A DNA stretch of 64,000 nt from Clostridium sp. LS. Its GTDB lineage: Bacteria; Bacillota; Clostridia; Clostridiales; Clostridiaceae. The notes under the pieces are model-generated. The model had not been told where the DNA came from. It did no database searches and was given only the letters and a program-made list of their open reading frames with translations. Shown in pieces: positions 8,383-16,969 of this stretch; within the stretch, counting starts at the first letter, position 1; every line of letters starts with the position of its first letter. The stretch is taken from positions 25,308 to 89,307 of the forward strand of contig NZ_AUUU01000073.1 in assembly GCF_002760435.1 (NCBI RefSeq), given 5' to 3'. The translations under genes and the position numbers were made by a program.

Positions 8383-10263
8383 TTATTTAATTTCAAGTTT
8401 CTTGTTAGTGTTGCTAATTAACGCTTCATTTGCCACATTAGGCAACTTAAGTATTATTTGAGTATAACATCCATCTTTAGCTTCAATCATAACACCATAT
8501 TGTTTTCCGTAAAAAAGCTTTATTCTGTCACTAACGTTTTTAAGTCCAAGTCCATATCTTTTGTCTACCTTTCCATTTATATGGCTCTGCAGTTCCTGTA
8601 CTTTGTTTATATCCATTCCTCTTCCATCATCCTTCACATTTAGATATAAATATGATTCATCTGTTTCAACAGATATAGAAATGCTTCCATTTTCACTCAT
8701 TAATTTTTCTGAAAGACCATGCTTCACTGCATTTTCTACTAAAGGTTGAATAGTTAATTTTAATATTTCTCTATCAAAAAATTCAACATCAATATCAATC
8801 TTTAAAATTATTTCAAAGTCATATCTAAGAGTCATTAATGATATATAATTCTTAATATGGCTTATTTCTTCACTTAGTGGCACAAACTCATTGTTCCATT
8901 TCATGTTATACCTCATCATATCACCTAAGGCTGCCAAACAATCCGATACCATATAATTCTCTTCAACTAGTGCCATCATCCTAATATTTTCAAGAGTATT
9001 ATATAAAAAGTGTGAATCTATTTGAGTTTTTAATGCTTTCAACTCTGCTTCCTTGGTTATTATTTCTTTATTTATGCTATCCTTAATCAGTGTATCTATA
9101 GTTTTCATCATCTGCCTAAAGTTATGAGCAAGTACTCCTACTTCATCATTACCATATACTTCTATACTCGGCATTAAATCTCCAGTTCTCACTTGCTTAA
9201 CTGCAGAAATTATCTTATATAATCTTTTGAGAATAGTTTTAGTTGCATAATATACAACTACAGATAAAAGCAGCAGTAAACAAACAGAGCCCCAAATAAC
9301 CACGTGTCTAGAGTTTTTGATTTCTTGCGAAATATTGTTTAATGGTATAACATTTACCAAATAATTGTTCGGAATCGGTGATTCTTTGTATAATATGATA
9401 TAGCCCTCATTCCCTTGATTATAATCCACTTCTCCTTTTTCATATTCTAACTTATCTTTAATAAATTCCTGAAACTTTTTTTTATCAAAGTTAAAACTTC
9501 TAAGTAGTGCACTACTTTCATCTGTTTCTATATCCATATTTTCCTTATTTACTAACAATATTTGTCCACTTTTCAACTCATCATCTTCATACATTTTAGG
9601 AAAGAAATCTTTAGATCTCATAGTAACTCTACTGATCCCTAAATATTTATCACTCGGATAATTAATTTTCTTATTAAGTGAGACTACTACATCTTTTGAT
9701 TCATCATTTAAGGTTGACTTAACTGCTATATCATTATCATAATGATTAACGTTCCAATATTCCGCACCATTTTTTTCAATAATTTTTTTATACCAGCCAT
9801 TATCGATGATTCTATCTATTTTATAAAACGTAGGCCAAATTTCGTTAACTTCTGAATTGCTAGTAAATATGTTTATTTGTTTAATTGTTGGATTATTATT
9901 TTGCAAATTAATTAACTGTTTATATGTTGTTTCTCTAAAATCAATTAGTTCTTTTGCTTCTTGATTATTATCGCCTTGTAAATATCCCATTACTTTATTA
10001 TCGGATTCTATAGAGTTAATTATATTTCGCATTATGTACACATTCTTTTCAACGCTATCATATTCAGTACTAAGATCATAATTAGCTCTACTTATTGCAT
10101 CATGCTTCGCATTATCTGAAAGTGAATGAAATATATATAAAGAAAATATTAGTATTGGAATACCGATAATGAATATATACGTAGTAATTAATTTCTTTAT
10201 TAAACTTTCATTAGTTAGTACTTGCTTAATTTTTCCCCACAAAATCACAATATTATTTCTCAT
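8383..10263 (-). CDS. YesM-type sensor histidine kinase
   Basis: Membrane sensor kinase of 626 aa. TM1 is at about 24-46, then an extracellular sensing region of about 275 aa, TM2 at about 325-345 and HAMP. Next is a His_kinase (LytS/YesM family) motif DSHFLYNTLENIR, whose His is the phosphorylation site. The ATPase shows the N box LVENAVKHGL and the G boxes DDGRGMD and YGLGLKNVSDRI. The start follows AGGAG. It lies 21 bp after the solute-binding-like gene and 21 bp before the response regulator, so it is the signalling core of this operon. The extracellular region presumably contacts the membrane-anchored binding protein. Confidence 0.95.
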   Translation of the reverse strand: MRNNIVILWGKIKQVLTNESLIKKLITTYIFIIGIPILIFSLYIFHSLSDNAKHDAISRANYDLSTEYDSVEKNVYIMRNIINSIESDNKVMGYLQGDNNQEAKELIDFRETTYKQLINLQNNNPTIKQINIFTSNSEVNEIWPTFYKIDRIIDNGWYKKIIEKNGAEYWNVNHYDNDIAVKSTLNDESKDVVVSLNKKINYPSDKYLGISRVTMRSKDFFPKMYEDDELKSGQILLVNKENMDIETDESSALLRSFNFDKKKFQEFIKDKLEYEKGEVDYNQGNEGYIILYKESPIPNNYLVNVIPLNNISQEIKNSRHVVIWGSVCLLLLLSVVVYYATKTILKRLYKIISAVKQVRTGDLMPSIEVYGNDEVGVLAHNFRQMMKTIDTLIKDSINKEIITKEAELKALKTQIDSHFLYNTLENIRMMALVEENYMVSDCLAALGDMMRYNMKWNNEFVPLSEEISHIKNYISLMTLRYDFEIILKIDIDVEFFDREILKLTIQPLVENAVKHGLSEKLMSENGSISISVETDESYLYLNVKDDGRGMDINKVQELQSHINGKVDKRYGLGLKNVSDRIKLFYGKQYGVMIEAKDGCYTQIILKLPNVANEALISNTNKKLEIK

Positions 10264-10284
10264 TTAAGCAGCTCCTATTTCCAT

Positions 10285-11919
10285 TCATTTAACTACATTT
10301 AGCTTTTTCTTATTTTCTTCATATTTTCGCTGAACATATCTTTGTATATTATCCCAACCCTGTTCTTTTCTATATGTAGTAAATTCATTTAATATTCTAT
10401 TAAATTCATCCTCATTCTTAGCTATAAGCAAATTTTTCAAAGTGCTTCCCCATCTGATATTTATTCTAGAGAACGCTACTCCTTCCTCACTATCTCCATA
10501 TGGATATATGTTATCAAATAAAGAATAATTATATGTCTTTCCCTTTGCCCAATCACTTATCATCCTTATCGCTTCTTCACTGGCCGGTGTCCATTTCTGT
10601 ACCAAATCCCCGTCTTCCAACATCCAATAAGTGCTTGCCGCACCATATTTGTTATCAAAAGCTATTCTATCCTTATTCAGCAAATCTACAACTTCAGGTT
10701 TAAACTGTTCTTTTCCATTAATTTCATCCCAAGTAAAACCTTTTATTCCTAAATATAAATCCTTATTGCCCTCTTCACTAATTAAATAACTTAAAAACCT
10801 AATAGCTCTCTTTGGGTCTTTGCATGTTTTTGAAATCAGAGTAACTGTCCATCCTGAAATACTGTCTCCTGCAAGTTTAGGTGGGTCACCTTTAGAGTTT
10901 GAAGGCCCATCAATTGCCATATATATTTTATTTTTATCCTTAGAATATAACTCTAGTTGCTGAGCAGACATATCAGAGCTTTGATAAAGCATTGCAAAAT
11001 ATCTTCCTTCTGTAATATTTTCTTCTATCTGAGCTCTTTTATCTATAAATATTTCCTTTGAAAGCAGTCCTTTCTCATTAGCTGTTCGTAATGTTTTTAA
11101 CCATCTTATGTAGTCTTTATCTGCAATTTTATCATATACTTTACCGTTTTCTTCTCGTGGAACTGCTAAAAAATTTGGTAAAATGCTATCTAATGAAAGA
11201 TTTCCGTCGTCATTAAACTCATGAAATCCTAAAGGTATCAATTCTTGACCATCAACCATCGGAAATTGTTTTTTTGCTCTTTCAAGTGCATTCAAAAATC
11301 CCTCTGGTGTACTCATATCTGGTTTTCCTAAAGCTTCATAAATATCTTTCCTTACTAAAAATGTTTGATTAGATGGTTTTTCTTCTTTATAACTATTAAA
11401 ATCAGTCACCGGACTGGAAAAATTCGGATAACAATAAATATGTCCATCACTTTGCCTATACCAGTCCAATTTTTGTTTATCTGCTACTTTAATAAAGTAT
11501 GCATCGTATTGTTCTGATAATTTATCAAGAGGTAGTGCTAAACCGTTTTCTATAACTCTTTTATATCCATCATCTTGTGAACTTAGTGTAATAAAATCCG
11601 GCAATTTACCTGTTTCAATCATAGAATTTAGTTTCTCTGCCTCATCACCGCTTGGAGTTATTAAATTTAAACTAACACCAGTCTTATCAGTAACATATTT
11701 TGAAACAGGATTAGTGCCCCACTTAGTTTGAAACCATGAAAAATCAATGTACCAATCAAATGTTATTGGTGTTGTATCTGCTTTCCACCCTTCTTCATCA
11801 TAGTTATTATTAACTGTATTATCTATTTTCTTATCGAATAGGGCATATACTGTAAAAAATACAGAAAGTACAGTTAAAATCATAATCCCTCTATAAACCT
11901 TTACATTTGGGCTTTTCAT
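10285..11919 (-). CDS. Membrane-anchored solute-binding-like sensor protein
   Basis: Protein of 544 aa with an extracellular solute-binding fold of the large LplA/YtcQ type. The N-terminus (MKSPNVKVYRG, then a hydrophobic segment at about 11-30) has no lipobox cysteine and no obvious cleavage site, so it is probably a signal anchor rather than a lipoprotein. The start is set by GGGGG six bases upstream at 11919. Position as first gene of a binding protein-YesM-YesN operon matches the AraPST and GanPST sugar-sensing arrangement known in Geobacillus. I infer a ligand-presenting sensory role rather than transport. No permease genes follow it. Confidence 0.85.
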   Translation of the reverse strand: MKSPNVKVYRGIMILTVLSVFFTVYALFDKKIDNTVNNNYDEEGWKADTTPITFDWYIDFSWFQTKWGTNPVSKYVTDKTGVSLNLITPSGDEAEKLNSMIETGKLPDFITLSSQDDGYKRVIENGLALPLDKLSEQYDAYFIKVADKQKLDWYRQSDGHIYCYPNFSSPVTDFNSYKEEKPSNQTFLVRKDIYEALGKPDMSTPEGFLNALERAKKQFPMVDGQELIPLGFHEFNDDGNLSLDSILPNFLAVPREENGKVYDKIADKDYIRWLKTLRTANEKGLLSKEIFIDKRAQIEENITEGRYFAMLYQSSDMSAQQLELYSKDKNKIYMAIDGPSNSKGDPPKLAGDSISGWTVTLISKTCKDPKRAIRFLSYLISEEGNKDLYLGIKGFTWDEINGKEQFKPEVVDLLNKDRIAFDNKYGAASTYWMLEDGDLVQKWTPASEEAIRMISDWAKGKTYNYSLFDNIYPYGDSEEGVAFSRINIRWGSTLKNLLIAKNEDEFNRILNEFTTYRKEQGWDNIQRYVQRKYEENKKKLNVVK

Positions 11920-12217
11920 AAATAATCCCCCATTATAATAGTAAGGTGCTGTCAAAGTTTTTTATCTCTCTAAGACAGCAACTCTTTGATTTTTCTAATT
12001 CTTTTATATAAATAACTTGCCACCCCCAAAAAGTTGAGATATTTTATTGTTACAACTTTAAAGTTATAAACTAAAAAAAAGTTTTATCATTATTAATTTG
12101 GATATGTTTGCAATCATTATAACACTTATAGTAATAACATAACAATAATTACAATATAATATTTCATGTTTTACATCAAAACATTTTCAACCCAATTTAA
12201 AGAAAATAATTATAAAC
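11920..12217 (-). promoter_or_regulatory. Leader and upstream region of the sensor operon
   Basis: This AT-rich stretch contains no gene. It has a GCTGTC/GACAGC dyad (about 11948-11979) close to the first gene, an isolated GGGGGTGG block near 12020, and a 12-bp perfect palindrome AACTTTAAAGTT at 12054-12065 that could be an operator. I could not fix a single convincing promoter. Confidence 0.3.
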
Positions 12218-12270
12218 AAAAGAACTATGAAGTATAATTAAAAACTAATTTACTTCATAGTTCTTTTTTT
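12218..12270 (-). terminator. Strong bidirectional terminator after the rRNA methyltransferase
   Basis: A perfect 17-bp stem (12218-12234 with 12251-12267) with a 16-base loop. U-rich tails occur in both directions. It lies about 145 bp past the stop of the methyltransferase gene, which is its most likely client. Confidence 0.85.
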
Positions 12271-12414
12271 CACACATTTATTTTCATTATTATATATCTA
12301 CTTTCATTATATCAAATTTCCACTCTAACTTTCTCAACAAATAGTTTCTTTAGTTCTAAAATCATCATTATTTATGTTAAATATAAAAGCTTACACAGTG
12401 AATAAAGTAGATCC

Positions 12415-13788
12415 TTATAATGAGTTCTTGCGATGCATTACTACTACACATTCAACATGTTTTGTATTTGGAAACATGTCTACTGGCTGAACCTCTAATG
12501 TTTTGTATTCCATTTCTTCTAAATGCTTCAAATCCCTTGCTAAAGTTCCAGGATCACAAGAAACATATACTATTCTTTCTGGCTTTGCTCTCCCTATAGC
12601 CTCCAGTAGCCTAACATCGCAGCCTTTTCTTGGTGGATCTACAACTATTACATCTGGCTTAATTCCTTCCTTTATCAACCGTGGAATTACTTCCTCGGAT
12701 TTACCTACATAAAATTTAGAGTTATTTATTGTATTAGCTCTAGCATTATTCACAGCATCTTCGATTGCTTGGTCTACAATTTCTACTCCATAAACCTTTT
12801 TTGCTTTTTGAGATAGAAATAATGTTATTGTACCAGTACCGCAATAAGCATCAAATACAATTTCATCTCCATTTAGATCAGCATACTCCAGTGCTTTTCC
12901 ATAAAGAATTTCTGTTTGAATTGGATTCACTTGAAAGAAAGATAAGGGTGATATATTAAACTTATATTGCCCAATATAATCGGAAATATAGTCTTGGCCC
13001 CATAAAGTAATATTCTTATCTCCAAGAACTACGTTTGTGTCTTTATTATTAATATTTTGGATCAAACTCTTTAAATTTATAATTTCATTCTTTAACTTAC
13101 TTATCAGTTCCTCCTTATAAGGAATCTCCTTATCTGTAGTAACTAATACTACCATAACTTCATTAGTCTTAAAACCTTTTCTAATCATTATGTTTCTAAT
13201 TAAACCTTGCTCAAAAAATACTCCGTCCTTTTTAGCTGAAGCTATTGCATTTTTCATCATCCAAGACCTTATTATTTCTATAATTCTATCGCTTGCTTTA
13301 TCTTGGATCTGACAACTATTCACATTAACTATCTCATGGGTTTTTTCACTAAAAAATCCTATAGAAAGTTCATTTTCTTTTGACCCCACTGAAAATATTG
13401 CTTTATTCCTATATCTATACGGATTTTTCATTCCTATTGGATATTTAACAATTTTTCCGTCCAGTCCAGCAATTCTTTCTATACAGTCTTTTACTCTATT
13501 ATATTTAAAGTCTAACTGTCCTTCATAACTTAAATGCATTAAAGTACAGCCACCACATTTTTCATAATCAATACATTCAGGTGACTTTCTTTCATTGGAT
13601 TTTTCTAATACTTCTAGAAGTCTTCCATGAGCATAGTTTTTCTTACTTTTAGTTATCTCAACCTTTACAGTTTCACCTTTTAACGCTCCAGGTATAAAAA
13701 TAGGATATCTATTTATTTTTGCGACACCTTCTCCTTCATAACCGAGAGAATCAATTTTTACAATATATTCTTTATTATTTTCTATCAC
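12415..13788 (-). CDS. rlmCD: 23S rRNA (uracil-5-)-methyltransferase, RlmCD/RumA family
   Basis: SAM-dependent RNA m5U methyltransferase, 457 aa. An N-terminal TRAM domain (about 1-60) is followed by the iron-sulfur cysteines (Cys in [18 protein letters not shown] plus a later Cys), then the methyltransferase with [14 protein letters not shown], the DPPRKGCD motif and the catalytic Cys in [15 protein letters not shown]. Homologues modify 23S rRNA U747/U1939; which sites this one handles cannot be told. The start ATG follows GGACG. It is a single-gene unit, preceded by a leader with an intrinsic terminator, which suggests attenuation. Confidence 0.94.
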   Translation of the reverse strand: MIENNKEYIVKIDSLGYEGEGVAKINRYPIFIPGALKGETVKVEITKSKKNYAHGRLLEVLEKSNERKSPECIDYEKCGGCTLMHLSYEGQLDFKYNRVKDCIERIAGLDGKIVKYPIGMKNPYRYRNKAIFSVGSKENELSIGFFSEKTHEIVNVNSCQIQDKASDRIIEIIRSWMMKNAIASAKKDGVFFEQGLIRNIMIRKGFKTNEVMVVLVTTDKEIPYKEELISKLKNEIINLKSLIQNINNKDTNVVLGDKNITLWGQDYISDYIGQYKFNISPLSFFQVNPIQTEILYGKALEYADLNGDEIVFDAYCGTGTITLFLSQKAKKVYGVEIVDQAIEDAVNNARANTINNSKFYVGKSEEVIPRLIKEGIKPDVIVVDPPRKGCDVRLLEAIGRAKPERIVYVSCDPGTLARDLKHLEEMEYKTLEVQPVDMFPNTKHVECVVVMHRKNSL

Positions 13789-13815
13789 ATAAACACGTCC
13801 TTAATTATATTTTAC

Positions 13816-13839
13816 AAAAAAAGAGCACCTTTCGGTGCC
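13816..13839 (-). terminator. Terminator in the rlmCD leader (attenuator candidate)
   Basis: The stem GGCACC/GGTGCU with a tight GAAA loop is followed by seven U and ends only about 28 bases before the methyltransferase start. A terminator inside a leader is expected either for attenuation or as the end of a short independent RNA. Confidence 0.7.
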
Positions 13840-13943
13840 AATACAGAATCAGTTGCCATTTAATTCCATAATCATAAATTATTATTTCTCTTTATGAGCA
13901 ATAATATACATTATATATTAAATACCATCTAGATAATTGTTAA
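13840..13943 (-). promoter_or_regulatory. Promoter and leader of rlmCD
   Basis: On the minus strand, TTAACA (13938-13943), 17 bp, TAATAT (13915-13920) is a plausible promoter. Transcription from it gives a leader of about 120 bases before the coding sequence, ending in the terminator at 13816-13839. I do not recognise a known riboswitch consensus in it. Confidence 0.45.
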
Positions 13944-14018
13944 TTTTTTGTTAACTTTTTATAACGAGTAATAAATTCCTATGACTTACTTAAAATTGTC
14001 GTATAAATCTTACAAATT

Positions 14019-14054
14019 ACAAAAAAGGCCTTGAGTAAAATATACCAAAGCCTT
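14019..14054 (-). terminator. Terminator after pyk
   Basis: A 9-bp stem (AAGGCTTTG / CAAGGCCTT, pairing 14025-14033 with 14046-14054) is followed by UUUUUU in minus-strand RNA, about 30 bp past the pyruvate kinase stop. Confidence 0.85.
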
Positions 14055-14084
14055 TTTTATATATGAAAAATTATGTTTTAGAAA

Positions 14085-15506
14085 TTATTTAACAATGCTA
14101 ACTTTTAATAGGTTAGTTGCTCCAACTTCATTAACAGGAACTCCAGCTGCTAAAACAACTGTATCTCCTTCTTTAACAAATTCATAAGTCTTAGCTATTT
14201 CTACTGATTTTTCTAACATTTCATCAGTTGATACCATTTTATCAGCAACTATAGGATATACTCCCCATGAGAAAGCTAATTGTCTAGCAACTACTTCGTC
14301 TGGAGTAACAGCTATAATTGGACATTCTGGTCTGCATTGAGATATTCTCTTTGCTGTAGCACCAGTTTGAGTTGAAGAAATTATAGCATTTGCTTGTAAT
14401 TCATTAGCTGCATTACTAGCTGCTCTTGAAATAACTCCAGAAATAGCAGGTGTATGAGATTTAGCAGCTGAAACTGCTACCTTGTAAGTTAATTGCTTTT
14501 CAGTTTCTTCAGCAATTTTAGCCATTGTAGATACAGCTTCTACTGGGTAATCTCCATTAGCACTTTCTCCTGATAACATGATTGCATCAGTACCATCTAA
14601 TATAGCATTAGCAACGTCTGAAACTTCAGCTCTTGTTGGTCTTGGATTTCTCATCATAGAATCTAACATTTGAGTTGCAGTTACAACTGGTTTTCCAGCA
14701 GCATTACATTTTTGAATAATCATCTTTTGAACTGCAGGAACTTGTTCTATTGGAATTTCAACTCCAAGATCTCCTCTAGCTACCATTATAAGGTCAGAAA
14801 CTTCTAAGATTGAATCGATGTTATCAACACCTTCTTGGTTCTCAATCTTTGAACAAATTAATATTCTTTCTCCGCCATTTTCATCAAGTATCTTTCTGAT
14901 AGTTTCTACGTCAGCTGCTTTTCTTATAAATGAAGCTGCAATCATAGTAACTCCAACTTGACATCCAAAGATTAAATCGCTTTTATCTTTTTCAGTAAGA
15001 GCTGGTAATTTAATAGATACTCCTGGTACGTTAACACCTTTATGTGTTCCAACTACTCCAGTGTTTTGAACTTCACACTTTATAGCATTTCCTTCAATTG
15101 ATTTAACAGTTAATCCAACTAAACCATCGTCTATTAAAATAGTATTTCCTGGTTTAACATCATTTGCTAGTCCTTCATATGTAACAGCACATTTAGTAGT
15201 ATCACCAACTACTGACATATCTCCAGCATATACTGTAAATTCTGTACCTTTAGTCAATTCAACCTTATTTGGTTCAAATTTACCTGTTCTAATTTCTGGC
15301 CCTTTAGTATCAAGAATTATAGCAATTTCTCTGTTTAATTTCTTAGATAATTCTTTAACCTTTGCAATTCTTCCACCATGTTCTTCATGATCACCATGTG
15401 AAAAATTATGTCTTGATGCATTCATGCCTGCAAGCATAACTTTTTCTAGTATTTCCATATCTTCACTTGCTGGACCAATAGTACAAATCATTTTAGTTTT
15501 TCTCAT
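14085..15506 (-). CDS. pyk: Pyruvate kinase
   Basis: Glycolytic enzyme converting phosphoenolpyruvate and ADP to pyruvate and ATP, 473 aa. It starts MRKTKMICTIGPAS behind GAGGAG; a longer frame to 15545 lacks a ribosome site. The TIM barrel shows NFSHGDHEEH, the metal/active-site motif LICSKIENQEG with its conserved Lys, and VARGDLGVEIP. The usual C-terminal domain follows. The length matches short bacterial enzymes without the extra PEP-utiliser domain of Bacillus Pyk. It lies 67 bp after pfkA and is co-transcribed, so two irreversible ATP-linked steps of glycolysis are expressed together. Confidence 0.98.
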   Translation of the reverse strand: MRKTKMICTIGPASEDMEILEKVMLAGMNASRHNFSHGDHEEHGGRIAKVKELSKKLNREIAIILDTKGPEIRTGKFEPNKVELTKGTEFTVYAGDMSVVGDTTKCAVTYEGLANDVKPGNTILIDDGLVGLTVKSIEGNAIKCEVQNTGVVGTHKGVNVPGVSIKLPALTEKDKSDLIFGCQVGVTMIAASFIRKAADVETIRKILDENGGERILICSKIENQEGVDNIDSILEVSDLIMVARGDLGVEIPIEQVPAVQKMIIQKCNAAGKPVVTATQMLDSMMRNPRPTRAEVSDVANAILDGTDAIMLSGESANGDYPVEAVSTMAKIAEETEKQLTYKVAVSAAKSHTPAISGVISRAASNAANELQANAIISSTQTGATAKRISQCRPECPIIAVTPDEVVARQLAFSWGVYPIVADKMVSTDEMLEKSVEIAKTYEFVKEGDTVVLAAGVPVNEVGATNLLKVSIVK

Positions 15507-15573
15507 TAAACTAACACTCCTCTTTCTTGGATTAATATATAGCATTTATATAAATAAACTATAAGCTTAATAA

Positions 15574-16530
15574 CTATGATAATACTTGAGCAATATCATA
15601 TAATTCTTTATCAAATTTGCTTTCCATATCTAAAGCTTCATCTATATCTTGGTCAATAATCTTATTATCTCTAATCCCAATTACTCTTGAAGTTAATCCT
15701 TCTAATAATACTTCTACTGCTTTAGCACCCATTCTTGAAGCTAATACTCTATCTGTAGCACTTGGACTTCCGCCTCTTTGAATATGACCTAAAATTGTTG
15801 CTCTTGTTTCTATTCCTGTTACTTCTTCTACATATTTTGCAAGATCAAATGCTCCTCCAATTCCTTCTGCAAGGATAATTAAATTGTGCATCTTTCCTTT
15901 GTTTTTACCTTCTAAAATAGTTCTACAAAGTGCATCTTTATCAAAGTCTATTTCTGGGATTATTATTGCTTCTGCTCCACCACATATACCTGCGTATAGA
16001 GACAAATCTCCACAATCTCTACCCATAACTTCTACAATTGAAACTCTTTCATGTGAAGTTGAAGTATCTCTGATTTTATTAATTGCATCTACAACAGTAT
16101 TTAAGGCTGTATCAAACCCTAAAGTAAAATCTGTATAAGCTAAATCATTATCTATTGTTCCTGGAATTCCTATTGTTTTTATTCCAAGTTTTGATAATAA
16201 TTTTGCTCCAGTAAATGATCCATCTCCACCGATTACTACTAAAGCTTCTACGCCATAAGCTTGTAGAATTTTAGCAGCTTTTTTTCTTACTTCTTCATTT
16301 TTAAACTCAGGGCATCTAGCAGTTCTTAGGATTGTTCCACCTCTTTGAATTATATCAGATACTGAATTTCTATCCATACTGAATAGTTCTCCATTGATTA
16401 ATCCACTATATCCTCTTTGCACACCCATAACTTCAATTCCGTTATGAAGCGCAGTTCTTACTACTGCTCTAATTGCAGCATTCATTCCTGGTGCATCTCC
16501 ACCACTTGTTAACACAGCTATCTTTTTCAT
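15574..16530 (-). CDS. pfkA: ATP-dependent 6-phosphofructokinase
   Basis: Phosphorylates fructose 6-phosphate to fructose 1,6-bisphosphate. The protein has 318 aa from [17 protein letters not shown], chosen at 16530 because AAGGAGG lies just upstream. Motifs are the ATP-binding GGDGS (Gly rather than Asp-Gly-Asn marks an ATP-type enzyme), the catalytic [19 protein letters not shown] with its TIDND, and the substrate-binding [13 protein letters not shown]. It is the first gene of the pfkA-pyk unit, with its own promoter and a hairpin in the leader. Confidence 0.98.
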   Translation of the reverse strand: MKKIAVLTSGGDAPGMNAAIRAVVRTALHNGIEVMGVQRGYSGLINGELFSMDRNSVSDIIQRGGTILRTARCPEFKNEEVRKKAAKILQAYGVEALVVIGGDGSFTGAKLLSKLGIKTIGIPGTIDNDLAYTDFTLGFDTALNTVVDAINKIRDTSTSHERVSIVEVMGRDCGDLSLYAGICGGAEAIIIPEIDFDKDALCRTILEGKNKGKMHNLIILAEGIGGAFDLAKYVEEVTGIETRATILGHIQRGGSPSATDRVLASRMGAKAVEVLLEGLTSRVIGIRDNKIIDQDIDEALDMESKFDKELYDIAQVLS

Positions 16531-16558
16531 AATATATATTTCCTCCTTAAATACCGTT

Positions 16559-16579
16559 AAGGGACCTTTAAAGACCCTT
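16559..16579 (-). promoter_or_regulatory. Hairpin or operator in the pfkA leader
   Basis: A 21-bp imperfect palindrome (AAGGGTCTTTAAAGGTCCCTT on the minus strand is centred here, one mismatch) lies 29 bp upstream of the pfkA start and just ahead of its ribosome site. It could fold in RNA or bind a glycolytic regulator; neither can be decided from sequence. Confidence 0.45.
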
Positions 16580-16617
16580 GTGTACATAATATAACCATAA
16601 TTTATTAATCAAGAATT

Positions 16618-16646
16618 ATTGTACATAAAATTCTTGCAATTATCAA
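16618..16646 (-). promoter_or_regulatory. pfkA-pyk promoter
   Basis: On the minus strand TTGATA (16641-16646), 17-bp spacer, TACAAT (16618-16623), giving a leader of roughly 80 bases that includes the palindrome at 16559-16579. The rest of the gap up to the dnaE stop at 16970 is AT-rich, and I see no gene in it. Confidence 0.55.
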
Positions 16647-16969
16647 TCATATTTGACTAATTTCTGATATTATTCTAAAATAAATATCTTAATTTTATGA
16701 AAAGTTTTAGAGCTCGCATGTACTCTTAATTAATCAACTGGTTTCATACCCAAGCACTTCAAAATTAACATATTTTTGTATAAAATATATTTATTTTAAT
16801 CAAGGTACTTATTGTATCTAAATATAATATTATTTTTATTTCTCATTTAATATTAACTCATCTTCTCTATTATAACCAAAAAACGATAAATTAATATAAA
16901 ATAATATAAATTTTGTCATATTAATTTCTATAATATTTTCCATTTATACATTTGCTATCTATAATTTAA

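Noticed and set aside
10285..11919. Ordinary transport binding protein
   Set aside because: No permease follows, there is no lipobox, and it is fused by operon to kinase and regulator; sensing is more likely.
16559..16640. Known riboswitch ahead of pfkA
   Set aside because: Only one simple palindrome is present, and the leader is too short for the riboswitch classes I know.
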